Assembly (NCBI RefSeq): GCF_027451485.1
Contig: NZ_DAIDJE010000111.1
Location: 1-39,799, forward strand
DNA: 39,799 nt
Reading direction: 5' to 3'
Source of the DNA: Bradyrhizobium sp.
GTDB taxonomy: Bacteria; Pseudomonadota; Alphaproteobacteria; Rhizobiales; Xanthobacteraceae
Below the pieces are notes generated by a model. The model saw only the letters and a list, made by a program, of their open reading frames with translations, had not been told where the DNA came from and ran no database searches. This document shows positions 1-7,567 of the stretch, piece after piece; the stretch's first letter is position 1; every line of letters begins with the position of its first letter. The translations under genes and the position numbers were made by a program.

Positions 1-20
1 AACGAGGAGAGGATCGATCC

Positions 21-815
21 ATGAACGTCGAGACACTATCAGTACTGCTTCGGCCGCGCCGCCTGGAAGATAGGATCGTCCAGGCGGCCGCGCTGGTCTT
101 CGATGTCGACGGCACGCTTGCCGAGACCGAGGGCATTCATCGCCGCGCCTTCAATGCGGCTTTCATCGAAGCCGGCCTTGACTGGTATTGGGACTACCGG
201 ACCTACAAGAAACTCTTGCGAACCACCGGCGGCAAGGAGCGAATTCGGGCCTTCGCCCGGTCGCGATTTCCGAGGGTCTGCTTGTCCGATTCGGTAGTCA
301 TCGCCTTGCACCAACGCAAGACACGGCACTATGGCAGGCTGATCGCCCAGCACACCTGCCGGCTGCGTCCCGGCATCGCGAGCCTGATCCGCAATGCCCG
401 CGCGCGCGGCCAGGCGCTCGCGATCGCGACCACGACAACATCAAGCAATATTGACGATCTGTTGTCGGTCGCACTGGACCAAAACTGGCGCAGCCTGTTT
501 ACCGCCGTCGTCGCCGGAGACGATGTTGAACGCAAGAAGCCGGCGCCCGACGTCTATCTCGAAGTGTTGGCCAGGCTTAAACAGCGTGCGAGCGACTGCC
601 TTGCCATAGAAGACTCGGCCAACGGCCTGAAAGCGGCGATCGCTGCCGGAATTCCGACGTTGATCAACCGCAGCGAATACTTTCGCGATGATGATTTCTC
701 GGGGGCGCTGGCGGTCGTCGACGATCTTACTGAGTTCGGGTTAATCCCAGCTGCAGGTGTCAACCACCTTGAAGAAATGCGATTTGAGAAGGTTTGGCCC
801 GACAGAAACGACTAA
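21..815 (+). CDS. cbbY: CbbY-type HAD-superfamily phosphatase
   Basis: 264-aa haloacid-dehalogenase hydrolase of the CbbY/beta-phosphoglucomutase-like group. Visible motifs are motif I FDVDGT with nucleophile Asp28 and acid/base Asp30, a Thr-rich motif II (ATTTTSS), the motif III Lys in RKKPAPD, and motif IV IEDSANG with the Mg-binding acidic pair. An N-terminal helical cap lies between motifs I and II. CbbY proteins of this kind dephosphorylate xylulose-1,5-bisphosphate, a misfire inhibitor of Rubisco, and usually sit in cbb operons; the cbb genes would lie to the left of the window. The start is backed by a GAGGAGA ribosome-binding site about 10 bases upstream. The 3' end overlaps the converging cyclic-di-GMP gene by 4 bases. 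A generic sugar-phosphate phosphatase role is the alternative. Confidence 0.85.
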   Translation: MNVETLSVLLRPRRLEDRIVQAAALVFDVDGTLAETEGIHRRAFNAAFIEAGLDWYWDYRTYKKLLRTTGGKERIRAFARSRFPRVCLSDSVVIALHQRKTRHYGRLIAQHTCRLRPGIASLIRNARARGQALAIATTTTSSNIDDLLSVALDQNWRSLFTAVVAGDDVERKKPAPDVYLEVLARLKQRASDCLAIEDSANGLKAAIAAGIPTLINRSEYFRDDDFSGALAVVDDLTEFGLIPAAGVNHLEEMRFEKVWPDRND

Positions 816-3418
816 ATCACCGCCGACGGATCCAGCAGATCGGGCCTCCGAGCAGGGCCGGAGCGCCGGGCGGAAAGCGACCGGCCGACACTCCGCAACA
901 TGGCGCTCGCCCGGTTGGCACTGTGTTCGAGCAACCAGCGCCCGAAGGCGGATGGCGACAGCGCGGACGCGTAGAGAAACCCTTGGATCACGTCGCACCC
1001 AAGTTCGGACAGCAGATTCCGCTGCCCTTCGGTTTCAACGCCCTCGGCCACGACGGTGAGTTGCAGGCTCTGCCCGACGCGCACCACGGTGGTCACAATG
1101 GCCCGTGCCGTAGGATCGCTCTCGACGTCGCGCATGAAGCTGCGGTCGATCTTCAATTCACGAATGGGCAGATGAGCGAGCCGGTTCAGGCTTGAATAGC
1201 CCGTGCCGAAATCGTCGAGCGACAGTCCAGCTCCGAGCTTGCGGATGGCACTCATTGTCTCGACCGCCACCGAGCGCTCGTTCAGGAACACGTTTTCCGT
1301 GACCTCGAGCATCAGCATTTCCGGGGCCAGGTGATACGCGGTGAGGACTTCTGCGACTACGGAAGCCAGGCCCGCATGCTGAAAATTGATCGGAGAAAGA
1401 TTGACGGAAACACAGGGTATGTCGAGGCCGGCGTCACGCCATTGCGCCATTTGCCGGCAGGCCTCGCGGATAGTCCACAATCCGATCTGCTCGATCAGCC
1501 CGCATTCCTCGGCAAGCGGAATGAATTTGGCCGGCGGAACCTCTCCAAGGACCGGATCACGCCAGCGCGCCAGCGCCTCGACGCCATGCAAAGCGCCGTC
1601 GCTCGTCCTGATCTGCGGCTGATAATGCAGCGTAAGACCGCCATCGGCGAGCGCGGCACGCAATGCCGCGCTGTAGGCGAGCCGCTGCTCGGCAAGCCGG
1701 TTCATGTCCCGGCTGAAGAAGCGATAGGTGGCGCGGCCCGCCTGTTTTGCCTTGTACATGGCCGCATCGGCCTGCTGTATCAAAGTGTCCAGGTCGCTCG
1801 CGTTGTCCGGATAGATGCTGATGCCCATGCTGACCGAAACGGGCACTTGCCTCGCTCCGATCTTGAGCGGCGCCGCGAGCGCTTCCATGATCCTGGAAGC
1901 CACCAGTGATGCTCCCGAAGCATCGCAATCCGGCAGCAACATCACGAATTCGTCGCCGCCGAGACGCCCCAGCACGCCACCCTGCTGGACCTGCGTTCGC
2001 AGCCTCTGCGCGAACTCCGCCAGCATTTCGTCGCCGGCGGAATGCCCCAGTGAATCGTTGATGTCCTTGAAATTATCGATGTCGAGGAAAGTCAAAGCGA
2101 CGCTTTTCCCATCGGATACCGAAGCGATCATCTCTGAAATCAGATACCGCAAGCGCGCCCGGTTCGGCAGTCCGGTCAAAGTGTCATAGTAGGCGAGCTG
2201 CGCGATCTGGGCACGCGCCTCCTTGCGCTCAATTGCGAGCGCGCCAAGGTGAATGCAGGCCTGGACGATCCTTTCGTGCCAGCGCGAGGGTGCGCGGCAT
2301 TCCCTGAAATAGAAGGCGAAGGTTCCGATCACCCGACCGTCCTTGGCCTTGATCGGCGAGGACCAGCACGCGCGCAAGCCAACTTCCAGCGGCCTCCTCT
2401 TGTAAGACTGCCAGCGCGGATCGCTGTCGATATCCGTGGCAAGCACCGCCTTGCCATGGTAGGCCGCCGATCCGCAGGAGCCGACCTCCGGTCCGATCGC
2501 AACCCCGTCCAGGGCTCGGGAATAATCATCAGGAAGGCTCGGGGCCCCCAGCGGGTGAACCAATCCCTCGGCGTCGATATGGAGCAGCGAGGAAACGACG
2601 TCGGGCGCAATTTCCTCGACCCGACGGCAAAGCCGGTCGGCGATTTCCGTAATTGGAATTTCGTCGGCGAGCGCCGTCATGATCAATTGCTGCAACGACC
2701 ACAATTGCCGACTTTCGGTGATATCGTCCAGGAGCGCGACGATGTACTTGACCTTGCCGCGGGCGTTACGGAACGCTTTGACGTGGGCACCGAGCCAGAT
2801 CTCGTCGCCGTTAACGTCATAGGCGAGAACTTCCTCGTCCATGCCGCTTTCGCGCCCGACACAGCGTTGCAACCGCCTCAGCATGGAGCGATCGGTGTGC
2901 GGTCCAGCGAGCAGTTCGACAATCTGCCGGCCTTCGGCGCGCTCGATGCAGTGACCAAACATGCCAACGAACGTGGCATTCACGTAGACGACCTTCATGC
3001 TGCGGTCGACGATGATCACCGCACGGTTGGTTCCGTTGGCAATCATCACATGCAGCGCCAGTCGCTCGCGCAGCTCCAGGTCAGGCGTAATGTCCCGCAC
3101 GAGCGCAATCCTGCGTAGCGCGCCGTCGGAGAGGATGACATGTGAGAGCGTCAGTACGGCGCGCAGACGGCCGCCGTCCGGGCGCGTGATCGTGAATTCA
3201 GTTCTGCGGTCTTCCTCGATATCCTTGAGACCGAGCGTGTCGGCGGGTCGGCCGAGAATTTCGCTCCGGGCTATGCCCCAAATCCGTTCCGCCGCTGCGT
3301 TGAAATGACGGACCTGACGATCCTGATCCAGGACCACAACGGCATCATTGGCCCGATCGAGTGCGGCCAGAAGAACGTCGGAACTTTCCACAGCGGGTCG
3401 TTCGTGCGCGGACATCAA
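812..3418 (-). CDS. PAS-PAS-GAF-GGDEF-EAL cyclic-di-GMP signalling protein
   Basis: 868-aa multidomain cytoplasmic protein with no membrane segment. Order: PAS about 15-115, PAS about 125-235, GAF about 245-395, GGDEF about 410-570, EAL about 590-830. The GGDEF signature is intact at 487-491. The RxxD inhibitory site expected just upstream is replaced by QQGG at 478-481, so product inhibition is probably absent. The EAL domain keeps Glu614 of the EAL motif, Glu705/Asn709 in EVTEN, Asp735-Asp736 in DDFGTG, Lys756 and the EGVE loop at 792-795, so it should be a working phosphodiesterase. The PAS and GAF modules suggest control by a small ligand, redox state or light, but nothing in the sequence says which. 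It is transcribed alone and converges on cbbY. It probably interconverts cyclic-di-GMP; which activity dominates cannot be told. Confidence 0.93.
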   Translation of the reverse strand: MMSAHERPAVESSDVLLAALDRANDAVVVLDQDRQVRHFNAAAERIWGIARSEILGRPADTLGLKDIEEDRRTEFTITRPDGGRLRAVLTLSHVILSDGALRRIALVRDITPDLELRERLALHVMIANGTNRAVIIVDRSMKVVYVNATFVGMFGHCIERAEGRQIVELLAGPHTDRSMLRRLQRCVGRESGMDEEVLAYDVNGDEIWLGAHVKAFRNARGKVKYIVALLDDITESRQLWSLQQLIMTALADEIPITEIADRLCRRVEEIAPDVVSSLLHIDAEGLVHPLGAPSLPDDYSRALDGVAIGPEVGSCGSAAYHGKAVLATDIDSDPRWQSYKRRPLEVGLRACWSSPIKAKDGRVIGTFAFYFRECRAPSRWHERIVQACIHLGALAIERKEARAQIAQLAYYDTLTGLPNRARLRYLISEMIASVSDGKSVALTFLDIDNFKDINDSLGHSAGDEMLAEFAQRLRTQVQQGGVLGRLGGDEFVMLLPDCDASGASLVASRIMEALAAPLKIGARQVPVSVSMGISIYPDNASDLDTLIQQADAAMYKAKQAGRATYRFFSRDMNRLAEQRLAYSAALRAALADGGLTLHYQPQIRTSDGALHGVEALARWRDPVLGEVPPAKFIPLAEECGLIEQIGLWTIREACRQMAQWRDAGLDIPCVSVNLSPINFQHAGLASVVAEVLTAYHLAPEMLMLEVTENVFLNERSVAVETMSAIRKLGAGLSLDDFGTGYSSLNRLAHLPIRELKIDRSFMRDVESDPTARAIVTTVVRVGQSLQLTVVAEGVETEGQRNLLSELGCDVIQGFLYASALSPSAFGRWLLEHSANRASAMLRSVGRSLSARRSGPARRPDLLDPSAVI

Positions 3419-3476
3419 ACGCTTGATCGCTCGGGGGAAACTATAATCGCAAACAAGCGTACCGTCCCAACCGTGT

Positions 3477-3650
3477 TTAAAGGGTTTTGCAGCCCTGCGC
3501 GCCGCCGCGGAAAGAAATTATCGTTAAGAATTCGCTACCGTCAGGCGCCACACGAACGCGTGCATTCGAGCTCGCTTCGTAGGCAGCCCCGTCATTGACA
3601 GCTTGGAGCTGAGCGAACGGTAATTCACCCACAAACCCGTCCTTGTTCAT
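3477..3650 (-). CDS. possible small hypothetical protein (57 aa)
   Basis: A short minus-strand frame beginning at ATG 3650 (or at TTG 3689 for 70 aa). Its composition looks protein-like (for example MNKDGFVGELPFAQLQAVND near the start and ARVRVAPDGSEFLT in the middle) and lacks the Arg/Pro/Ser-rich bias of shadow frames here. There is no convincing ribosome-binding site: GAGG is only one base from the ATG. It ends with a Cys-containing tail. I recognise no family. It could be a remnant of a larger gene or chance; it is included because a short real gene here would change the reading of the dox upstream region. Confidence 0.25.
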   Translation of the reverse strand: MNKDGFVGELPFAQLQAVNDGAAYEASSNARVRVAPDGSEFLTIISFRGGAQGCKTL

Positions 3651-3864
3651 CCTCAAAACTATCGGGGCGGCCCACGCTTCGGACTTCAAAAGCGAGCCAC
3701 GACGGGGCGTGATCCGGCGTTCAAGAAGCCGGGCGGGTCATGCGCCGTCCGACATTGCATGCTTCGCGAATTCATCAAGAGACAGCTACCCCCTGGGTCA
3801 GAGGTCAAGTCTTGGTTCATCACAACGAGCGATCAAATCGATCTGAAAATTCGTTTGGAGCGCC

Positions 3865-3877
3865 GCCTCGGCGAGGC
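3865..3877. promoter_or_regulatory. palindrome upstream of dox operon
   Basis: A perfect dyad, GCCTCG-G-CGAGGC, 72 bases before the first gene of the DsrE-like/ModA-like/DoxDA operon. It could be a regulator half-site pair or a small hairpin. A 13-base GC-rich palindrome can occur by chance in this genome, so the call is weak. Confidence 0.2.
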
Positions 3878-3948
3878 CTACCTTATGAGCCGACCTCTTT
3901 GGGAATGAGCCATGGATTTCCGCGGTACCCGACGTAAGGAGAGATAGC

Positions 3949-4725
3949 ATGACGATCAACAACTCACGGCGTATCGCTTTGCTCGGTTTCGGATCGTTCG
4001 CGGTCGGCACCGCCGCGCTTGCCGCAGACCCCTCACGCGCCGGCACCCTAATTATATCGCCCGGCGCACGCGAGCTCCCGGAGCTGATGCGGCGGCTCGG
4101 CCGCGCGCCTCGCCGACGCGATTTCAAGACCGTGCCCATGATTCTCCAAAACCCTGAGTTCTGGGATGACGAAGCACTCAAGGAAGTTATCGCCTATCGC
4201 GGCACACGCAAGCAGGTGTGGGACGCCACAAAACTTGAGGGTCCTTGGCTCAACCTCATGCGCAATTCGATCAATGCGCAGATATTCTCCTTCCGGCACG
4301 AGGATTTTCTGGCGGTGTCCGCCACACACGGTACTGCACATCTCGCGTTGCTCGATCAGGCGATGTGGGACAAGTACGAGATTGCAACGCTTGCAGGTAC
4401 CAAGTTCAAGACCAACACGCTGGCGATGCCAAAGCCGGCGCCAGCCGATTTTGCTCACGTTGAGAATCCCAAGAGCGTGTTCGGTCCGGACGGCGCCACA
4501 ATCCCTGCGCTACAGGAACGCGGCGTCGTATTCCTTGCGTGTCATAATGCGATCTGGGAACTGACGGCGAAGCTCATCGCCTCCGGCAAGAATCCGGATC
4601 ACGCCTCCCATGAGGCAGTGGCCGCCGAGCTCACCAACCACCTCCTCGACGGCGTGGTGCTGACCCCCGGGATCGTTGCAACGATTCCGGAGTTGCAGCA
4701 GGCCGGCTTTCACTACGCGGCGTAA
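3949..4725 (+). CDS. exported DsrE-like protein of the dox operon
   Basis: 258 aa. The N-terminus (NNSRRIALLGFGSFAVGTAA, then LAA) looks like a twin-arginine signal peptide with a cleavage site near residue 26. The C-terminal half resembles the DsrE/DsrF fold: a strand leading to a conserved Cys in GVVFLACHNAIWEL, then LLDGVVLTPGIVATIPELQQ ending in GFHYAA, matching the usual 'valPsGv.el..lQ.eGy.y' ending of that family. DsrE proteins carry sulfur as a persulfide on this Cys, but they are normally cytoplasmic; this one appears to be periplasmic. It is first in a three-gene operon (9 bases before the next gene) ending in thiosulfate:quinone oxidoreductase, which supports a sulfur role. The start has an AAGGAGA site at good spacing. 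Exact function is unknown; a structural or transfer role for thiosulfate sulfur is inferred. Confidence 0.7.
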   Translation: MTINNSRRIALLGFGSFAVGTAALAADPSRAGTLIISPGARELPELMRRLGRAPRRRDFKTVPMILQNPEFWDDEALKEVIAYRGTRKQVWDATKLEGPWLNLMRNSINAQIFSFRHEDFLAVSATHGTAHLALLDQAMWDKYEIATLAGTKFKTNTLAMPKPAPADFAHVENPKSVFGPDGATIPALQERGVVFLACHNAIWELTAKLIASGKNPDHASHEAVAAELTNHLLDGVVLTPGIVATIPELQQAGFHYAA

Positions 4726-4734
4726 GGGGCTCAC

Positions 4735-5715
4735 ATGCGCAGGCTCTCTAGCGCTGCCGTCCTGGCTGCTATCGTCCTTCTGCCGATCGCCACACGGGCT
4801 GCCGATCCAATTCCGCACGATTCGATTTTTCCACCCTGGCAGCACGGAGCGAACAACGACGCGCGGGACCGTGGGCTCTCATTCACGGTTCCTGAGATCG
4901 ACAATCTTGCCGACTTCCACGGCAACCTGTCCGACCCGAAGCTCGTGCTCTATGTCGGCGGCAACTACTTCTTCGCCATGGCGCCGCTGACAGCGGCCTT
5001 TGAACAACAGCATCCCGAGTTCAAAGGCAGGATTTACTGGGAGACCATTCCGCCCGGACTTTTGGTCAAGCAGATCGAGGCCGGCGGTACCGTTACCTCG
5101 GGCAATATGACCTGGACGGTGAAGCCGGACGCCTATTTCGCCGGTCTCAACAAGGTTCAAGGTCTGATCGATCAGGGCGTGCTGGCCGGGCCGCCTGTTC
5201 CTTACGTCACCAACACGTTGACCATCATGGTACCAGCCGGCAATCCGGGCCATGTCAAGGGTCTCTTCGATCTGGCGCGGCCTGACCTTCATCTGGCCAT
5301 GCCGAATCCCGAGTTCGAGGGTGTCGCTAACCAGATCGAGAGCTCGCTGAAAAAGGCCGGCGGCGATGCCCTGGCAACGGCCGTGTACAAGACAAAGGTC
5401 GCCGACGGCAGCACGGTTCTGACTCATATCCATCATCGGCAGACGCCGCTTTTCCTGATGCAGGGACGCGCGCAAGCCGGCGTGACTTGGCAATCGGAAG
5501 CGGTCTTTCAGGAAGGGATTGGTAATCCGATCAGCCACGTCGACATCCCAACCAGGCAAAACGCGACCGCGGTCTATGCCGGCGCGGAAGCCAAGGACGC
5601 GCCGCATCCGCAAGCGGCGCGCCTCTGGCTCGCGTTCATCCGTTCGCCCACGGCTCTCGCCATCTTCGCCCGTTATGGATTCAAGCCCTTCACCAAGGCT
5701 GCGTCAGCCGATTGA
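4735..5715 (+). CDS. ModA-like periplasmic substrate-binding protein
   Basis: 326 aa with a Sec signal peptide (RLSSAAVLAAIVLLPIATRA, cleaved near residue 22). The mature part reads as a type-II periplasmic binding protein of the molybdate/tungstate-like group: LVLYVGGNYFFAMAPLTAAF opens the first lobe, KQIEAGGTVTSGNMTW matches the RQIEAGAPADLF region of ModA, and NTLTIMVPAGNPG followed by a LAMPNPEFEGVANQ segment corresponds to the hinge and second lobe. No permease or ATPase gene is nearby, so import by an ABC transporter is not supported. It lies between an exported DsrE-like gene and doxDA, with 21 bases to doxDA. A tetrahedral oxyanion such as thiosulfate is a reasonable ligand guess, but this is inference. 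Molybdate or another anion is the alternative. Confidence 0.72.
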   Translation: MRRLSSAAVLAAIVLLPIATRAADPIPHDSIFPPWQHGANNDARDRGLSFTVPEIDNLADFHGNLSDPKLVLYVGGNYFFAMAPLTAAFEQQHPEFKGRIYWETIPPGLLVKQIEAGGTVTSGNMTWTVKPDAYFAGLNKVQGLIDQGVLAGPPVPYVTNTLTIMVPAGNPGHVKGLFDLARPDLHLAMPNPEFEGVANQIESSLKKAGGDALATAVYKTKVADGSTVLTHIHHRQTPLFLMQGRAQAGVTWQSEAVFQEGIGNPISHVDIPTRQNATAVYAGAEAKDAPHPQAARLWLAFIRSPTALAIFARYGFKPFTKAASAD

Positions 5716-5736
5716 TGGTTAAAGGAGAATGCAGTC

Positions 5737-6846
5737 ATGTCCTCCCTGTCTTTCACGTCTACTGAAAATTTTGTGCGATCGATCGATAATGCCATCGGGC
5801 TGACGGAGGCGCAGCGCGCCTGGCGCACGGCCGCGCTCGCCCTGCTGTCGGTCCGCTTCATTCAAGGCTTCATCTACTGGGGCGGCGGCTCCCGACGATT
5901 CATCTATGCACCCTCGAAACTCAATCCGGAGGCTCCCACCTGGATGGCGAACAAGTTCCAGACCGCGATGCCTGGAGCGCTGTTCGGCACCGACCACATT
6001 ATCAGCTACATGCTGCAGCACTTCTGGCTGCTTTATGCGGGCGTGATCCTATTCAGCGCTGCTGAACTGATCGTCGGCGTGATGCTGATGGCGGGCGTCT
6101 TCACCCGCGCCGCCGCGCTGGTATCGATGGGATTCTCCGTGCTGCTGATGGCCATGTTCGGCTGGCAAGGCGCAACCTGCATCGATGAATGGACCATGGC
6201 GGCCGCCAACCTCGCGATGGGCGCGACCTTGCTGCTCGGCGGCAGCGGCGCCTACTCGATCGACAACGTTTTGATCCGGCGCAATCCGTCGCGGGCGGAA
6301 GGACGCTGGTTTCGCTGGACGTCCGGTAGCCTGCCTCTACCCATCAAGGACATCGCCTTCCGCAATCTGGCGCTCGCGGTGCTCGGCTTCGTGCTCTTGT
6401 TCGATATTGGCACCTACAGCTACTATCGCGGCTCCGTGATGACCCCGTTTCATGGCGGACCGGTCAGCCCGACCAAGCACCATCTCACCCTCGGCAAGGC
6501 CGGATTGGTACCCGACGGATCTGTCCGCTTCCACGTCTATCTCGACGGCGGTACGCCTGAAGCGCCGGTGCATGTCGTCGCAGCCGATCTGCTCGATGCC
6601 AATAACCGGTCCGTCGCGCATTATGATGCGGCCGCGCTTTCGGCGCTGCCAAAGACCGCCTTCGCGAATGATTACGCTTATAACGAATTCGCATCCGGTC
6701 CCTTCGGAATCCGTGCTGCGATGGGCGCTGCCGCCACGGTGACCCTGCCCTCGCCTGCTTCTGGTGCCGCTAACCAGGCCAGATCGATCCGGCTCACCGA
6801 TGTCGACGGACGAACCTTTTCGGCAACGCTGGACAACAAGCCGTAA
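5737..6846 (+). CDS. doxDA: thiosulfate:quinone oxidoreductase, fused DoxD-DoxA
   Basis: 369-aa membrane protein. Residues about 25-190 match the DoxD family: several hydrophobic helices, an early RFIQGFIYWGGGSRRFIY segment, GTDHIISYMLQ, and AELIVGVMLMAGVFTRAAAL. After a further transmembrane helix near 210-225 (LALAVLGFVLLFDIGTYSYY), residues about 225-369 form a DoxA-like domain with HGGPVSPTKHHLTL. In the archaeon Acidianus DoxD and DoxA are separate subunits; in several bacteria they are fused as here. The enzyme oxidises two thiosulfates to tetrathionate and reduces quinone. An AAGGAGA-type site precedes the ATG. Last gene of the operon. DoxX-like relatives of unknown role exist, but the full DoxD plus DoxA architecture favours the TQO call. 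Confidence 0.82.
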   Translation: MSSLSFTSTENFVRSIDNAIGLTEAQRAWRTAALALLSVRFIQGFIYWGGGSRRFIYAPSKLNPEAPTWMANKFQTAMPGALFGTDHIISYMLQHFWLLYAGVILFSAAELIVGVMLMAGVFTRAAALVSMGFSVLLMAMFGWQGATCIDEWTMAAANLAMGATLLLGGSGAYSIDNVLIRRNPSRAEGRWFRWTSGSLPLPIKDIAFRNLALAVLGFVLLFDIGTYSYYRGSVMTPFHGGPVSPTKHHLTLGKAGLVPDGSVRFHVYLDGGTPEAPVHVVAADLLDANNRSVAHYDAAALSALPKTAFANDYAYNEFASGPFGIRAAMGAAATVTLPSPASGAANQARSIRLTDVDGRTFSATLDNKP

Positions 6847-6937
6847 ACGACGGCCCTGACTCTGCGAAGCTGCGCCGTGGCGGCGCGGAATCAGCATCTC
6901 CGCGTCGCCGCTTCCGACAGTCACTGCTTCGACGCGG

Positions 6938-7234
6938 TTATTTGTGGCGTCTTATGTGTTTAGTCTGTCGTTTTGGCCGGTGGCCAAACATCGCGCGGCA
7001 ACGCGGAGTGAGCTGGTCGAGATTCCGCAGCATGCAGCCTTTGATGGCCTCCGCGTCCGGTATGTAATTGCTGCATAGCCACCTGGCTTCATCCTCGCAC
7101 GCAGCACGCTGCTCTGCCGTTCCTTGTGCCGCAACATCCGAAGCCGCAAACAGCGTGATCAGTGCCGGTGCGGCCGTCACGGCGAGTGGAATAATATAGA
7201 GCGTTCGACGCAGATAGCGGTTCTCGACTCCCAT
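6938..7234 (-). CDS. small exported cysteine-repeat protein
   Basis: 98 aa from ATG 7234, chosen over an upstream GTG at 7261 because GGAGAGG lies just upstream of the ATG. An N-terminal signal-like segment (YIIPLAVTAAPALITLFAAS, then DVAAQ) suggests export and cleavage after AAQ. The mature part has four Cys in a pattern typical of small rhizobial proteins with the Cys-rich-repeat style 'RAACEDEARWLCSNYIPDAE ... GCMLRNLDQLTPRCRAMF', likely forming two disulfides. The tail is basic (RPKRQTKHIRRHK). Function is unknown. It is a single gene facing the dox operon. Confidence 0.7.
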   Translation of the reverse strand: MGVENRYLRRTLYIIPLAVTAAPALITLFAASDVAAQGTAEQRAACEDEARWLCSNYIPDAEAIKGCMLRNLDQLTPRCRAMFGHRPKRQTKHIRRHK

Positions 7235-7567
7235 GGCCCTCTCCAATCGGAATGCGATCACGATCGCAATGCGCCTGCGTGGGTCCTAACCATTCAAGAT
7301 TAGGAAATCATGAGCTCGCTGCAAGCCACAGCAAGCGTTCCAGTTGAGGGTTGCTTACGGCAGTCGCGCACGACCCCGTTGATCCACGTCAATATCTTGC
7401 GGACGCAAAGCGGCTTACGTCAGCAGCAAGGTCGAACTGGAAGGCCGCCTCGACCTGGCGAGTTGGTGTCGTCGGCTGGACTCCGCCACCTCGGGCGCCG
7501 ACGGTCAGCCGCCCCTAGAGGGACCACCTGACGTTCGTTCCAACGCGAATAACGGAACTCGTCGCTG
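7235..7567. other. 333-base divergent intergenic region
   Basis: This region separates the Cys-repeat gene from the ABC exporter operon and should hold promoters for both. A 6-base-arm inverted repeat, TCCTAA-N10-TTAGGA, lies at 7284-7305. The frames within it are short and Arg/Pro-rich, so I call no gene. Confidence 0.4.
7284..7305. repeat. inverted repeat TCCTAA-N10-TTAGGA
   Basis: Perfect 6-base arms with a 10-base spacer, located 50 bases upstream of the start of the Cys-repeat gene and about 260 bases before the exporter. It could be an operator for the minus-strand gene. The arms are short, so chance is possible. Confidence 0.2.

Larger units (their letters stand above)
3419..3948. other. 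530-base divergent intergenic region
   Basis: This region lies between the cyclic-di-GMP gene and the dox operon and should carry both promoters. I see a perfect 13-base palindrome GCCTCGGCGAGGC at 3865-3877, about 72 bases before the first dox gene, and a strong AAGGAGA ribosome-binding site just before 3949. A 57-codon minus-strand frame at 3477-3650 is listed separately as doubtful. No clear sigma-70 or sigma-54 boxes were recognised. Confidence 0.4.

Noticed and set aside
2249..3118. A 289-codon plus-strand frame opposite the PAS/GAF part of the c-di-GMP gene
   Set aside because: Antisense shadow; the minus-strand product has four clear domains in order.
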